Of a stretch of DNA of 64,000 nt, positions 52,913 to 63,978 are shown piece by piece. The stretch comes from Paenibacillus turicensis (GTDB taxonomy: Bacteria; Bacillota; Bacilli; Paenibacillales; Paenibacillaceae): positions 124,001-188,000 of the forward strand of contig NZ_JAGGKG010000008.1 of the NCBI RefSeq assembly GCF_017873435.1, written 5' to 3'. A program made the translations under genes and the position numbers. How positions within the stretch are numbered: position 1 is the stretch's first letter; the number at the start of each line of letters is the position of its first letter. The notes under the pieces are model-generated. The model worked only from the letters and a program-made list of their open reading frames with translations. It was not told the DNA's origin and searched no databases.

Positions 52913-54663
52913 AGCAAGAAGACTGGTTACGACCATATTTTCTGGAATATAGCGGAAGGTTTGCCCTCTATTTGATTCTGTCGATCCTTACTGTGTTGTG
53001 TGCAGGGATGCTGATGTTTACTTCAGGGTTTTTGATTTCAAAGTCTGCAACGATGCCATACAACATTTTGTTAGTTTACGTGCCTATTGTAGGTGTTCGT
53101 ACCTTCAGTATTGGTCGGTCTGTCATTCATTATGTTGAACGGCTTGTTGGCCATGATGCTGTATTACGTATTTTATCTAAAATGCGTGTGCGGCTTTATC
53201 GGATTTTGGAGCCCCAGGCTTTGTTTATCTCTTCTCGTTATCGTACAGGTGATATTCTTGGCGCACTAGCGGATGATATCGAACAGCTTCAAAACGTGTA
53301 TATTCGTACCGTGTTTCCAAGTCTAGTTGCTGTTGTCTTATATGCAGCGGCGGTGATTGGAATTAGTGGGTTTGATGTCACCTTTGCCGGTTTAGTTGCG
53401 ATTTATATTTTTATCTTAGTTTTTGTTTTGCCGTATATATCATGGAAATTAACTAAAGGGACCAATAAAGCGGTAAAAAGAGAGCGTAATGGCTTATACC
53501 AAAAGCTAACGGATGCAGTCATGGGAATAGGTGATTGGGTCATTAGCGGAAGACAAGGCCATTTCCTACATGATTATGAAAGTGAAGAAGCTACTGTAGC
53601 GCAAAAGGAGAGAAAACTACGCGCTTGGAGTAGATGGCGGATGCTAATCGGTCAGCTCGTGGTAGGGATTGTTGTCGTTTCCATGCTGTATTGGTCAGGA
53701 AACCAGGCGGCGGCAGGGCAGATTGATATTACGTTAATTGCTGCCTTTACCTTAGTTGTTTTTCCAATCGCAGATGCCTTTTTACCTGTATCTGAGGCGA
53801 TTGAGCGTATCCCAGGGTATCAGGAATCTCTGAACCGATTGGATGGGATGTCGGGTTCTGATTCAATGTTAGCAGGTAATGCACTGAGTGGGCTTCGCCA
53901 GCTAACAAAAGAAGAGATTAGCACAGCTTCTAAGCACGCTGATCTTTCATTAGTGGATGTTGCCTTCCGTTACAATAAAGTTGAAGGTAATTCAGTACAA
54001 TCACTTTCCTTAGATATACCACAAGGCAAAAAAATTGCGATTATTGGACGTAGTGGTGCAGGCAAATCTACATTACTAAAATTGATTCAAGGCGCTTTAG
54101 TCCCAACTGAGGGAAGCATCACAGTAAATGGGATCAGTGCGCATCAATTTGGGGATGAGATTGCACACGTGATTGCTGTATTAAATCAACGTCCTCATCT
54201 ATTTGACACAACATTAGGAAATAATATTGCATTGGGACATAGCGGATGTACGAAGGAAGAAATGATGGATGCGGTTGATCGAGCCCAGCTATCTGGGCTG
54301 GTGGCTAGTCTCCCAGCCGGCCTAAATACACCGATGCGGGAAACAGGACAACGCTTCTCAGGTGGAGAACGTCAACGTGTCGCCTTAGCGCGTGTGTTAT
54401 TGCAAAATACACCGATCTTAATTTTAGATGAACCTACGGTAGGGCTTGATCCACGTACAGAACGTGAACTGTTATCTACGATTTTCCGTAGTACAACAGG
54501 CAAAACCTTAGTTTGGGTTACCCATCACCTTGTTGGTGCAGAGCAGATGGACGAAATTATATTTATGGAGCAAGGCAAAATTATTATGCAAGGCTCGCAT
54601 GCTGAGTTGATGGAGCGTGAGCCAAGGTATCGTCATTTGTATGAACTTGATAAACCGCAATAA
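52909..54663 (+). CDS. cydC: Thiol-reductant ABC exporter subunit CydC
   Basis: 584 residues, start overlapping the cydD stop (ATGA). Membrane domain with RTFSIGRSVIHYVERLVGHD, a CydC hallmark, then ATPase: Walker A GRSGAGKST, signature FSGGERQRVALARVLL, Walker B ILILDEPTVGLD and the His-loop WVTHH. It partners CydD. B. subtilis nomenclature would call this cydD. A strong terminator ends the operon 18 nt later. Confidence 0.93.
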   Translation: MKQEDWLRPYFLEYSGRFALYLILSILTVLCAGMLMFTSGFLISKSATMPYNILLVYVPIVGVRTFSIGRSVIHYVERLVGHDAVLRILSKMRVRLYRILEPQALFISSRYRTGDILGALADDIEQLQNVYIRTVFPSLVAVVLYAAAVIGISGFDVTFAGLVAIYIFILVFVLPYISWKLTKGTNKAVKRERNGLYQKLTDAVMGIGDWVISGRQGHFLHDYESEEATVAQKERKLRAWSRWRMLIGQLVVGIVVVSMLYWSGNQAAAGQIDITLIAAFTLVVFPIADAFLPVSEAIERIPGYQESLNRLDGMSGSDSMLAGNALSGLRQLTKEEISTASKHADLSLVDVAFRYNKVEGNSVQSLSLDIPQGKKIAIIGRSGAGKSTLLKLIQGALVPTEGSITVNGISAHQFGDEIAHVIAVLNQRPHLFDTTLGNNIALGHSGCTKEEMMDAVDRAQLSGLVASLPAGLNTPMRETGQRFSGGERQRVALARVLLQNTPILILDEPTVGLDPRTERELLSTIFRSTTGKTLVWVTHHLVGAEQMDEIIFMEQGKIIMQGSHAELMEREPRYRHLYELDKPQ

Positions 54664-54680
54664 AATAACGTACAAATACT

Positions 54681-54717
54681 AAGACCTCCTAACCACAAAT
54701 CGTGGTTAGGAGGTCTT
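54681..54717. terminator. Strong hairpin terminator ending cydABCD
   Basis: A perfect 16-bp stem AAGACCTCCTAACCAC / GTGGTTAGGAGGTCTT with loop AAATC. T-rich sequence on the plus side and AT-rich on the other; it can also end the convergent xyloglucanase transcript. Confidence 0.9.
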
Positions 54718-54752
54718 TAAATTTTGTTACTACATCATTATTGTGGCTTACT

Positions 54753-57700
54753 TTATTGAGGTTCATTTCCCCATACTAGCTGACCTGCCACATACCCTGT
54801 AACTTTTGTGTTGTCTTGATATGTTGTTGAAAGGGAATCAAACGAATAATCATTAGCTTGATTAAAGCTGCTCCAATTTAGCTTGGAGAACCGAGTTTGG
54901 ATGAAGGCACTTTGCCCTGGCTGAAGGACTCCAGCATCATTGCTAAATCCGATTTGCAAATAGTGATCCGCAGTAGCTGTAGCCGCTTGTAGCTTCACAA
55001 AGGTTCCAGTGACATGTTGATTACCGATACTCGCCCAATCAGAGAAAAATTGATGTCCTTGCTCACTATCGCTAGTAAAGTAATAACGTAATGTCACATC
55101 AGACAAGTCAATTGGCTCATCCCCTGAGTTAATTAGCTTAAACTGAGGATTAATACTTTGTGTAGATGCTGTTCTATTTTCATTGTATGCTTGTACCGTA
55201 ATGTCACTATCTACTGGAATTGGTGTTGTTGTATCTACAATATTTACAGCTAGCATCGCAGGAGTACCACCACTAAAGTTAAAGGTTAGGCTCACACCTC
55301 CAAGTGGCTGAGTAGCTAAATAGCTACTTAATAGTGTAACGGTATTACCTGTTAACGTGTAATCTGTCCCTTCCACTAACGTCACTGCACCATTTTTAAT
55401 ATTGGTTAGTGTATTGCCATTTAGCGTAAGTGCGACAGAGAGGTCAGCTTGATTGCTCACCTTTTTATCAAAGGTAGCTGTTGTTGGTGTAATACTAGAG
55501 TTAGCAGGCTCAGCAGAATCAGTTACCACGACCTTTAACACCGCATTTGCCCCAGCGCTAAACACAAAGGTCAAGTTATGATTTCCTACCGCAAGTGAGG
55601 CTAGATAACTATTGCTTAATTTTACTGTTGTGCCTGTTACGGTATAATCGGTTCCTTCAGTTAACGCTACATTTCCTTTTTTAATGGAGGATAATGTATT
55701 ACCATTTAAGGTTAACGCTACAGAAACATCATTAGTTGTACTTGCCTTGTCAAAGGAAGCAGATGTTGGTGTAATCGTTGAATTATTAACCGGCTCAGGT
55801 GTCGTTAGGCTATCTCCATAAGCAATACCAAGCCCATTTGTCCCAACATATACACGTCCAAAAATACGTGGATCCCCTGTAATGGCAGAATTGGTTGATG
55901 CATATTGATGATCATCATCGTTAATTCTTACCCAGCTAGCGCCAGCATCAATGGAACGGAAAATACCACGTACACCATCGATTTTTGCACTTGTATAAAG
56001 GGCATCATACGTTTGCCCAGGTGCGGCTTTCCCAATGCCAATCACATTAGCTTCCTCAACATTATCAAGTTTAGTGAAGGTAGCACCTGAATCCGTGGAA
56101 TGCCAGATTCCATAAATGCCACTTTCCGTATCTCCACCTGCTAACCAAATATCACCCTCGATGGTTGGCATTAATTTAAAATCTAGGTTTTGATATGGTG
56201 GGTTTGGTAAACCAGTTGCAGCAGATTCAGTAAATGTAACCCCACGGTCCGTACTTACATAAAATTTCCCCTTACCAATCGCATAAAACTTGTCACTGTT
56301 CACACGGTCAGATTTCACAACAGCCCCTACAGGAACACCGTTGCTACGAGTCCAAGAGTTACCGTTACTGTGGGAGTAGAACACGCCTGTTTCTTCTGTG
56401 CTCCATACGATGCTTTCTCCGTCAGGTGAGACTGCAACTCTACCACCGCCGCTCGTTCCTTGCGGCTCACTAGCTGTGTACCAATTGCTACCCCCGTCAC
56501 GAGAGAAGCCAATCGCTTTGGCATTTGGTGATTCTGATCTGTCAATCTTACCTACGCGGACAATATATTCAGGATCATTTTGTGCAAAATCAAGTGATGT
56601 TGACGTTTTTGGATTAACAAACATTTTTTCCGGCGTCTTCGTTAAATCATCATGACGGAAGCCAGTTACATCACCAATTGCACTTAATAAGTGAGCGCCT
56701 GATGGTGGACTAACCAAATCTAAAATCGCCATTTCTTCAATGTTTTTAGCCTTTACCTCAATATCAATGACACCATTTGGTTTATCCCAATTTGTTAAGT
56801 TATCTGTACCATATAGCGTAGCACCTGTACCATACATCATTCGATCTGAGTTAAAAGGATCGATGACAAGACTGCCAATCATCCAGCCAAGTCTTGGTGA
56901 AGGAACGGGTGGTTCTGGCAAATTACCAAAATCAAGCCAAGGTGCGGCCGAAATATCTAGCGTATAACGCAAATTACGGTCTGGATAGCCATTAAATTCC
57001 CAAATCGGTTTCCAGGTTGCCCCGCCATCTAAGCTGCGGTACATATTTGCATCTGGCCACCACTGGTTAAGATTTGCAACGACAATCGTATTTGGGTTCT
57101 GGGCATCTACCGCTAGTCCGCCATAACCAAACGTTTGTGCGCTATCACTGGAAGGGACAGGACTGATGTTTGTCCATTTTCCGGTCTTTGTATTGTATTT
57201 CCATACATCTCCCTTAGTACCATCATAAGGGCCAATCCCATTGTTATAAGGGATATATAAATCGCCAGTAGAAGACAGGACGCCGTGGTGTGGGAGGAAT
57301 CCCTTTGGTTGTCCTGGGACAGCACTCCATGTCGCGCCTCCATCGGTACTTCTGTAAATGCTCTCATCCTTATCAGCAACACCAACATAAATAGTCTGCG
57401 TGGCTTGTCCTGGAGTACCTGTCGATTTATCAAATGTAATCCATGCAAGCCCCATGATATCGCTTTGGTATTCTTTAGTAGGGTCCTGAACATAGTTACC
57501 GACATTCGGGAAGTTGGTAACCTGATTCCACGTTACACCATAATCGGTACTTTTCCATAAGCCATTCCCACTACGTGCTCCAAAATATAAAATACTGTTT
57601 TTATTTGGATCAATCGCTAGACGTTCACCCATGGAACGCCCTGGCATATTACCACCAACTTTAAAAGGAAGCTCAGTTTGTTCCCAAGTGTCCCCACGGT

Positions 57701-58115
57701 CTGTGGAACGTAAAATATAACCATTCGTTGATTCCCAACTGTTGGTATACGTCCCTGCCGCAATATACACTCGGTCTGGATCAACAGGGTCTGTCGCCAA
57801 GGCATCTACACCTGTTTTACCCCATTCCTCAAAGCCAACCCAATCCATGAGCTGAATCCAACTACTATCCGCTGGATTCCAGCGGTACACTCCACCGATA
57901 TCTGTTCTTGCATAAATAAGATCGGGTTCACTTTCGTTAAAAATGATGCCGGGGATAAAGCCACCACCAGCGCCTGTAAAGACCTTGTTCCATTGATAAG
58001 GTTCACTGGTTGCAGCCTTAGCCTGTTGTGGGAATGCTGTGAGGTAGGAGCTACCGATCAGAGCAACAGAAAGTAGGATAGCACTAAATTTAGATAACCA
58101 TTTTTTGCGCTTCAC
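54753..58115 (-). CDS. Secreted GH74 xyloglucanase with two X2 modules and a CBM3
   Basis: GTG start (codons GTG AAG CGC) 7 nt after AGGGAGG; 1120 residues. Signal peptide 1-34 (KKWLSKFSAILLSVALIGSS ... QQAKA). GH74 two-propeller domain about 37-770, rich in Asp-box-like repeats (STDRGDTWE, STDYGVTWN, STDGGATWS). Candidate catalytic aspartates are D72 in YARTDIGGVYRW and D482 in SAIGDVTGFRH. Two X2 (Ig-like) modules follow, about 777-868 and 871-960, both with ITPT.A.FDK and LNGNTL..IK. A CBM3 (about 968-1120) binds crystalline cellulose. It cuts xyloglucan, endo or processively, outside the cell. The cre-like site suggests glucose repression. Confidence 0.94.
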   Translation of the reverse strand: MKRKKWLSKFSAILLSVALIGSSYLTAFPQQAKAATSEPYQWNKVFTGAGGGFIPGIIFNESEPDLIYARTDIGGVYRWNPADSSWIQLMDWVGFEEWGKTGVDALATDPVDPDRVYIAAGTYTNSWESTNGYILRSTDRGDTWEQTELPFKVGGNMPGRSMGERLAIDPNKNSILYFGARSGNGLWKSTDYGVTWNQVTNFPNVGNYVQDPTKEYQSDIMGLAWITFDKSTGTPGQATQTIYVGVADKDESIYRSTDGGATWSAVPGQPKGFLPHHGVLSSTGDLYIPYNNGIGPYDGTKGDVWKYNTKTGKWTNISPVPSSDSAQTFGYGGLAVDAQNPNTIVVANLNQWWPDANMYRSLDGGATWKPIWEFNGYPDRNLRYTLDISAAPWLDFGNLPEPPVPSPRLGWMIGSLVIDPFNSDRMMYGTGATLYGTDNLTNWDKPNGVIDIEVKAKNIEEMAILDLVSPPSGAHLLSAIGDVTGFRHDDLTKTPEKMFVNPKTSTSLDFAQNDPEYIVRVGKIDRSESPNAKAIGFSRDGGSNWYTASEPQGTSGGGRVAVSPDGESIVWSTEETGVFYSHSNGNSWTRSNGVPVGAVVKSDRVNSDKFYAIGKGKFYVSTDRGVTFTESAATGLPNPPYQNLDFKLMPTIEGDIWLAGGDTESGIYGIWHSTDSGATFTKLDNVEEANVIGIGKAAPGQTYDALYTSAKIDGVRGIFRSIDAGASWVRINDDDHQYASTNSAITGDPRIFGRVYVGTNGLGIAYGDSLTTPEPVNNSTITPTSASFDKASTTNDVSVALTLNGNTLSSIKKGNVALTEGTDYTVTGTTVKLSNSYLASLAVGNHNLTFVFSAGANAVLKVVVTDSAEPANSSITPTTATFDKKVSNQADLSVALTLNGNTLTNIKNGAVTLVEGTDYTLTGNTVTLLSSYLATQPLGGVSLTFNFSGGTPAMLAVNIVDTTTPIPVDSDITVQAYNENRTASTQSINPQFKLINSGDEPIDLSDVTLRYYFTSDSEQGHQFFSDWASIGNQHVTGTFVKLQAATATADHYLQIGFSNDAGVLQPGQSAFIQTRFSKLNWSSFNQANDYSFDSLSTTYQDNTKVTGYVAGQLVWGNEPQ

Positions 58116-58129
58116 AAAATTACCTCCCT

Positions 58130-58215
58130 ATGATTTTTGGCTAAAATAAAAAAAAGTAAGTTGCTGCAAATATGGCAGGAGTAGCTTTAAGCCCCACCTC
58201 CTTTCAGAGTAGATG
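58130..58215 (-). promoter_or_regulatory. Structured 5' leader of the xyloglucanase gene
   Basis: Read on the minus strand, AGGAG-(GTGGG)-GCTT-A-AAGC-(TA)-CTCCT forms a hairpin, then about 30 nt later comes a run of eight T some 30 nt before the start codon. It may be a transcription-attenuation or mRNA-stability element. I compared it by eye with cyclic-di-GMP riboswitch motifs and found no real match. Confidence 0.35.
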
Positions 58216-58284
58216 TCAAAGGTAATTAATGATATGGATTGTTTATTTTGAACAAAGGCAAGTAGTCACCTTGGACGACAAGTA

Positions 58285-58298
58285 TAAAGCGCTTTCTT
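58285..58298. promoter_or_regulatory. Catabolite-responsive element (cre-like site)
   Basis: ATAAAGCGCTTTCT has the palindromic AAAGCGCTTT core of CcpA sites (consensus close to TGAAAGCGCTTTCA). It lies 170 bp upstream of the xyloglucanase start. The rest of the 534-bp gap 58116-58649 shows no gene. Confidence 0.6.
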
Positions 58299-58649
58299 TT
58301 TGTGGCATTTAAAATAGTAGGTGTTGTAACTCATTAGTGTTGTGGGTTGAATTATCAATTTGATGTTGAACCAAGAGGTGTGAGTGTGTGAAAAGTGATG
58401 TGTACTGTGAGATGTGTACTATGAGATATGTAAGATCGGACAGTGTCAATCGTTGAGTAGAAGCTTGAGGAGTAGTCTGTGGTGATTATAAAATATACAT
58501 TTACTAGAAAATTTTAACTTGTAATATTAAAAAAGTCAATCTATCAAACTGCCTAGAAAACTAGTGTAACTGTACATCTGGGCTATTAGCAGTCATAATA
58601 GGTACAAGCAAAAGCTGAGGCAAAAAGTAAGACAGAAGAGGTGAGGACG

Positions 58650-59549
58650 ATGGAACTAAGGCAAATTCAATATTTTATTGAAGTAGCGAAGCTGGAGCAT
58701 GTGACAGAAGCCTCTTATATGTTACATGTATCCCAATCAGCGGTAAGCCGGCAAATATTTAAATTAGAAGCAGAGCTTGGTGTGGACTTGTTTATTCATG
58801 AGGGTCGCAAGGTGAAACTAACACCAATCGGGCGATTATTTTTAGCACATATGGAACATTTAATGAAGGTAATTCAAAATGCAAAGCAGGAAATTAATGA
58901 ATATTTAGATCCGGAGCAAGGGACGGTACGAATTGGCTTTCCAAGTAGTTTAGCGGCACATATGATTCCAAGCATTGTGTCTGCTTTTAGAGAGCAATAC
59001 CCAGCGGTTCATTTTCAGCTTCAACATGGCTCATATAAGGAATTGATTGAATGGGTGATTAAGGGCGAGATGAACTTAGCTATTATGGGACCTGTGCCCA
59101 AGCACGAAAGGCAAGTCAATGTTGAGGTATTGTTTAAGGAGAAGTTTGTTGCGTTATTGCCAGCCACCCATCCTTTAGCGGCTCAAAACTCTGTGAAGCT
59201 AGAGCAACTGGTGGATGATGTGTTTGTGTTATTTCCTTCGGGGTTTGTCCTGCGAGATATTGTTGTACACGCTTGCACAAATATTGGCTTTCAGCCCCTG
59301 GTGTCATTTGAAGGTGATGATCTTGATGCGATTAAAGGGTTAGTTGCGGCAGGATTAGGAGTGACATTGCTACCTGAAATTGCAGTAGGCGAGCATCTGT
59401 CTTCCTCCATTGTAAGCCTACCTATCGTGGATTCGCTTGTGACAAGAGATGTAGGGATCATTACGCCAACGACAAGGGAGTTATCTCCAACAGAGAAGCT
59501 GTTTCATGAGTTTTTGAAGGAGATGGGTCCAAAATTTCAGGGTAACTAA
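58650..59549 (+). CDS. gltC: LysR-family regulator, GltC-like
   Basis: I choose ATG 58650 after AGAGGTGAGG; the GTG at 58641 lies within that box. 299 residues. N-terminal helix-turn-helix ELRQIQYFIEVAKLEHVTEA ... SQSAVSRQIFKLEAELG; co-inducer domain with DPEQGTVRIGFPSSLAAHMI, LAIMGPVPK and FEGDDLDAIKGLVAAGLGVTLLPE. These segments match B. subtilis GltC, activator of glutamate synthase, almost phrase by phrase. Here no gltAB is adjacent, but a glutamate dehydrogenase gene lies 1 kb downstream on the other strand, so control of glutamate metabolism is plausible. The true target could lie elsewhere. Confidence 0.82.
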   Translation: MELRQIQYFIEVAKLEHVTEASYMLHVSQSAVSRQIFKLEAELGVDLFIHEGRKVKLTPIGRLFLAHMEHLMKVIQNAKQEINEYLDPEQGTVRIGFPSSLAAHMIPSIVSAFREQYPAVHFQLQHGSYKELIEWVIKGEMNLAIMGPVPKHERQVNVEVLFKEKFVALLPATHPLAAQNSVKLEQLVDDVFVLFPSGFVLRDIVVHACTNIGFQPLVSFEGDDLDAIKGLVAAGLGVTLLPEIAVGEHLSSSIVSLPIVDSLVTRDVGIITPTTRELSPTEKLFHEFLKEMGPKFQGN

Positions 59550-59590
59550 GCTTGTGTGAGGTATCAAATGCTTAGGAAGGAGAATTGGCA

Positions 59591-60481
59591 TTGGGAATAA
59601 CCTTTCGGAATTTTAAGGATGGAGACGTTGAAAAGATAAGCAAAGCATTGGGAGAAAGTAAATATGAGTTTAATAACATCGGAAAGGTAACTTGGGATTG
59701 GATTTCACAGCACCCCGCTTCTGAAATGTTTCACCCTGAAAAGATTGGCATTTGGGAGAAAGATGGAGAAATTGTGGGGCGAGTTTCCCTTGATAGTCCT
59801 TGGTATGGTGATGCAATTATATACGTTAATCCTGAATATAGTGAACTTTATACGGAGCTACTTCATTATGCAGAGCGCACTTTTGCTGGTACAGACGACA
59901 ATGGGAAAAGCTATTTGAATATTGGTGCATATGAAGGTAGTGAATTACAGGCTTGTCTAGAAGCAAACGGATATAAAAGGGGCGAGGAAGGTAGGATGTT
60001 AACCTATTCTTTATCTGAACCAATCCTAGAAGCACGTATCCCAGAAGGTTTTGAAATCAAACCGCTCCAAGAGGTATATGATTTTAAAAAGCTAAATGAT
60101 CTACTATGGGGAGCATTTAATTATGAAGGTGAACCCCCTGCCTATGATGACGAAGTATATTTGCCTATAAAACATGCTTGGCTCGATTATAGACAAGAAA
60201 TATGCTCGGTTGCTATAGCTCCAGATGGGGCTTATGCTTCTTTTTGCGGAATGTGGTTTGATTTTGAAACAAAGGTCGCATTTGTTGAACCAATGGTAAC
60301 AGGAGAAAAATATAGACGTCAAGGCTTAGCCAAAGCATGTGTTTATGAATCAATGAAGCAATGTAAAAAGCTTGGTGCGAATGTTGTATATGTTGTCCCT
60401 GATGAAGAGCCGTATCCTTGGTATAAGAGTATGGGCTTCAAGCAGACATCAAAAAGTTACTGCTGGAGTAAAACCTTTTAA
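59591..60481 (+). CDS. GNAT-family N-acetyltransferase
   Basis: I choose the TTG at 59591, about 8 nt after AGGAAGGAGA; the TTG at 59585 is too close. 296 residues. The C-terminal GNAT domain shows the acetyl-CoA loop VTGEKYRRQGLAKACVYESM (the R/Q-x-x-G-x-G/A motif) and YKSMGFKQTSKSYCW. The N-terminal half looks like a second, degenerate GNAT unit (VGRVSLDSPWYGDAIIYVNP). Substrate unknown. Follows the LysR gene with a 41-nt gap, possibly co-transcribed. Confidence 0.87.
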   Translation: MGITFRNFKDGDVEKISKALGESKYEFNNIGKVTWDWISQHPASEMFHPEKIGIWEKDGEIVGRVSLDSPWYGDAIIYVNPEYSELYTELLHYAERTFAGTDDNGKSYLNIGAYEGSELQACLEANGYKRGEEGRMLTYSLSEPILEARIPEGFEIKPLQEVYDFKKLNDLLWGAFNYEGEPPAYDDEVYLPIKHAWLDYRQEICSVAIAPDGAYASFCGMWFDFETKVAFVEPMVTGEKYRRQGLAKACVYESMKQCKKLGANVVYVVPDEEPYPWYKSMGFKQTSKSYCWSKTF

Positions 60482-60529
60482 TACAATGAACAGACTGGCT
60501 TGCATCTCAATGATAGGTATTTATAAATA

Positions 60530-60589
60530 AAGGATTTGAAGGTCTAGACATAGATATAGAGGTCTAGGACAACTTCAAATCCTTTTTTT
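60530..60589. terminator. Terminator between convergent GNAT and gdhA genes
   Basis: A 12-bp stem AAGGATTTGAAG / CTTCAAATCCTT with seven T in a row on the plus strand. The loop contains a duplicated GGTCTAG. On the minus strand the following sequence is T-rich enough to help end gdhA. Confidence 0.85.
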
Positions 60590-60618
60590 GCATTTAAGTT
60601 AAGTCAGATGTATATAAT

Positions 60619-62439
<1,821 letters not shown>

Positions 62440-63411
62440 ATGTCGATCCAAGTTGGAATTATCGGAACAGGTTGGTTTGGTAAGATGCACGGCGATCTTT
62501 TAAGTCAGATGGAGGGGGTAAATGTAGCCGCAATTGTAGGCACTTCGATGGAAAAAGCAGAGACGTTTGCGGCCCATTATGTCGGAGCCAAAGCCTTTGA
62601 TCATACGCTTCGGATGCTAGATGTAGTACAGCTAGATGCCGTTTACATTACTGTACCGCCAATGGCTCATGGCGAAATTGAGCTTGCACTTATTGAAAAA
62701 GGAATTCCGTTTTTCGTTGAAAAGCCAGTGGGTGTAGATATTGAAACTCCTGAACGTATTTTAAAAGCACTGGAGGCCAAGCCTGTCGTAAACGCAGTTG
62801 GCTATCATTTTAGATATAAAGAATCAATTCAAATGATGAAGGAACTGATAGAGGGAAGTACTGTTGGATTTGCCGAGGGTGTATGGATGGGGGATATGCC
62901 AGGTGTAGCTTGGTGGAGAAATGAAGCCTTGTCAGGTGGGCAATTTATTGAACAAACGACACATATTGTGGACTTGCTAAGGTATACCGCAGGGGAAGTA
63001 ACAGAGGTGTACGCTACATTTGCCAACCAAGTTTTACAGCAAAAATATGATGGGGTGACCGTTCCCGATGTAGGGACCGTAACCATGAAGCTGGCAAGTG
63101 GAGCGATCGCGACCATTTCCAATACGTGTATTTTGCCTAGTGGGATAGGAAAGACAGGTTTAAGCTTATATACTGATCATGGCATTTTGGATTGGACACC
63201 AGAGCGTCTAGAGGTTGAAGCAGAGGGAGTTAAAACGACTTATCATAGCAAAGGTAATCCGTACGAGGCTGAATCTATTGCCTTTATTCATGCGGTACAA
63301 ACAGGGGATGAATCCCATCTATTATCCAACTATGCGGACGCAGTCAAGACGCAAAGGGTGACCTACGCAGCTGTGCAATCTGCAAAGATTGGACAAGCAG
63401 TTAAACTATAA
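62440..63411 (+). CDS. Gfo/Idh/MocA-family oxidoreductase
   Basis: 323 residues with an excellent GAAGGAGGTTAATC ribosome site. Rossmann opening QVGIIGTGWFGKMHGDLLSQ, then the conserved EKPVGVDIE (Lys that positions the substrate) and the second-domain motif HIVDLLRYTAGEVTEVYA with its catalytic-type His. Members oxidise or reduce sugars, inositol or related polyols with NAD(P). No sugar operon is adjacent, so the substrate is open. Confidence 0.92.
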   Translation: MSIQVGIIGTGWFGKMHGDLLSQMEGVNVAAIVGTSMEKAETFAAHYVGAKAFDHTLRMLDVVQLDAVYITVPPMAHGEIELALIEKGIPFFVEKPVGVDIETPERILKALEAKPVVNAVGYHFRYKESIQMMKELIEGSTVGFAEGVWMGDMPGVAWWRNEALSGGQFIEQTTHIVDLLRYTAGEVTEVYATFANQVLQQKYDGVTVPDVGTVTMKLASGAIATISNTCILPSGIGKTGLSLYTDHGILDWTPERLEVEAEGVKTTYHSKGNPYEAESIAFIHAVQTGDESHLLSNYADAVKTQRVTYAAVQSAKIGQAVKL

Positions 63412-63449
63412 TACTAAAAATATACGAATCTACCAGCAACTTCATCTAT

Positions 63450-63477
63450 ACCATTTCTATTAAATCCTCATAGTATA
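63450..63477 (+). promoter_or_regulatory. Sigma-K-like promoter of the exosporium-type gene
   Basis: CATAGTATA (63469-63477) fits the sigma-K -10 consensus CATANNNTA exactly; AC at 63450-63451, 17 nt upstream, fits the minimal -35. It lies 90 bp before the start of a gene for a probable spore-surface protein, which is when and where sigma-K acts. Confidence 0.55.
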
Positions 63478-63567
63478 TCTCAAGAAAAACAATAGCGTAA
63501 TGATATGAACCTCCTCAAATGTATTTAGCTTGATGTTTTTCTTAATTTATATTAGGAGTTGGTAGAA

Positions 63568-63978
63568 ATGGCTGAAGTTTTAGCTCATGTGGTCAATGTT
63601 CCTACACCAATTACAAATGGAGCTGCAATTCCGATTCCGACTACCCCTGCTGGCCAAGGGATCGCTTTAGTAAGAGTTCCTATTCCAGCTAACCGTCCTA
63701 CTAATAATGTACAATTAAATGCAACAGTTGGATTACAGGGTGTAGTGGGTATTCCGAGAATATTGTTCCGTATTTTTAGAGATGGACGTGAAATCTATTA
63801 TGCATTGCAAGCCGTAGAAACAGATTTTGAAAATGTTTCATTAACTTCCCTTGTTGCTGCTGATGTGAACGTTCCTCCAGGTGTCCATGACTATATATTA
63901 TCTGTTGAAATTCAAAATGCCGGCGCACAAGCTACAGTCATTGGTCCTATCGTATTCACCGCACTTGCTACAGCTTAA
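63568..63978 (+). CDS. Probable exosporium/spore-surface protein (ExsC-like)
   Basis: I choose ATG 63568, 9 nt after AGGAG; the GTG-type frame at 63559 starts too near the box. 136 residues, no signal peptide. Beta-rich and hydrophobic with a jelly-roll feel: NNVQLNATVGLQGVVGIPRI, LFRIFRDGREIYYALQAVE, VPPGVHDYILSVEIQN and a terminal VIGPIVFTALATA. This pattern resembles the B. cereus exosporium protein C family and other spore-surface proteins. A sigma-K-like promoter supports mother-cell expression late in sporulation. Confidence 0.68.
   Translation: MAEVLAHVVNVPTPITNGAAIPIPTTPAGQGIALVRVPIPANRPTNNVQLNATVGLQGVVGIPRILFRIFRDGREIYYALQAVETDFENVSLTSLVAADVNVPPGVHDYILSVEIQNAGAQATVIGPIVFTALATA

Noticed and set aside
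58130..58215. Cyclic-di-GMP riboswitch in the xyloglucanase leader
   Set aside because: GGGGCTTAAAGC recalls GGGACGCAAAGC, but the ACGC core, the GGGCAAACC-like part and the second stem are missing.
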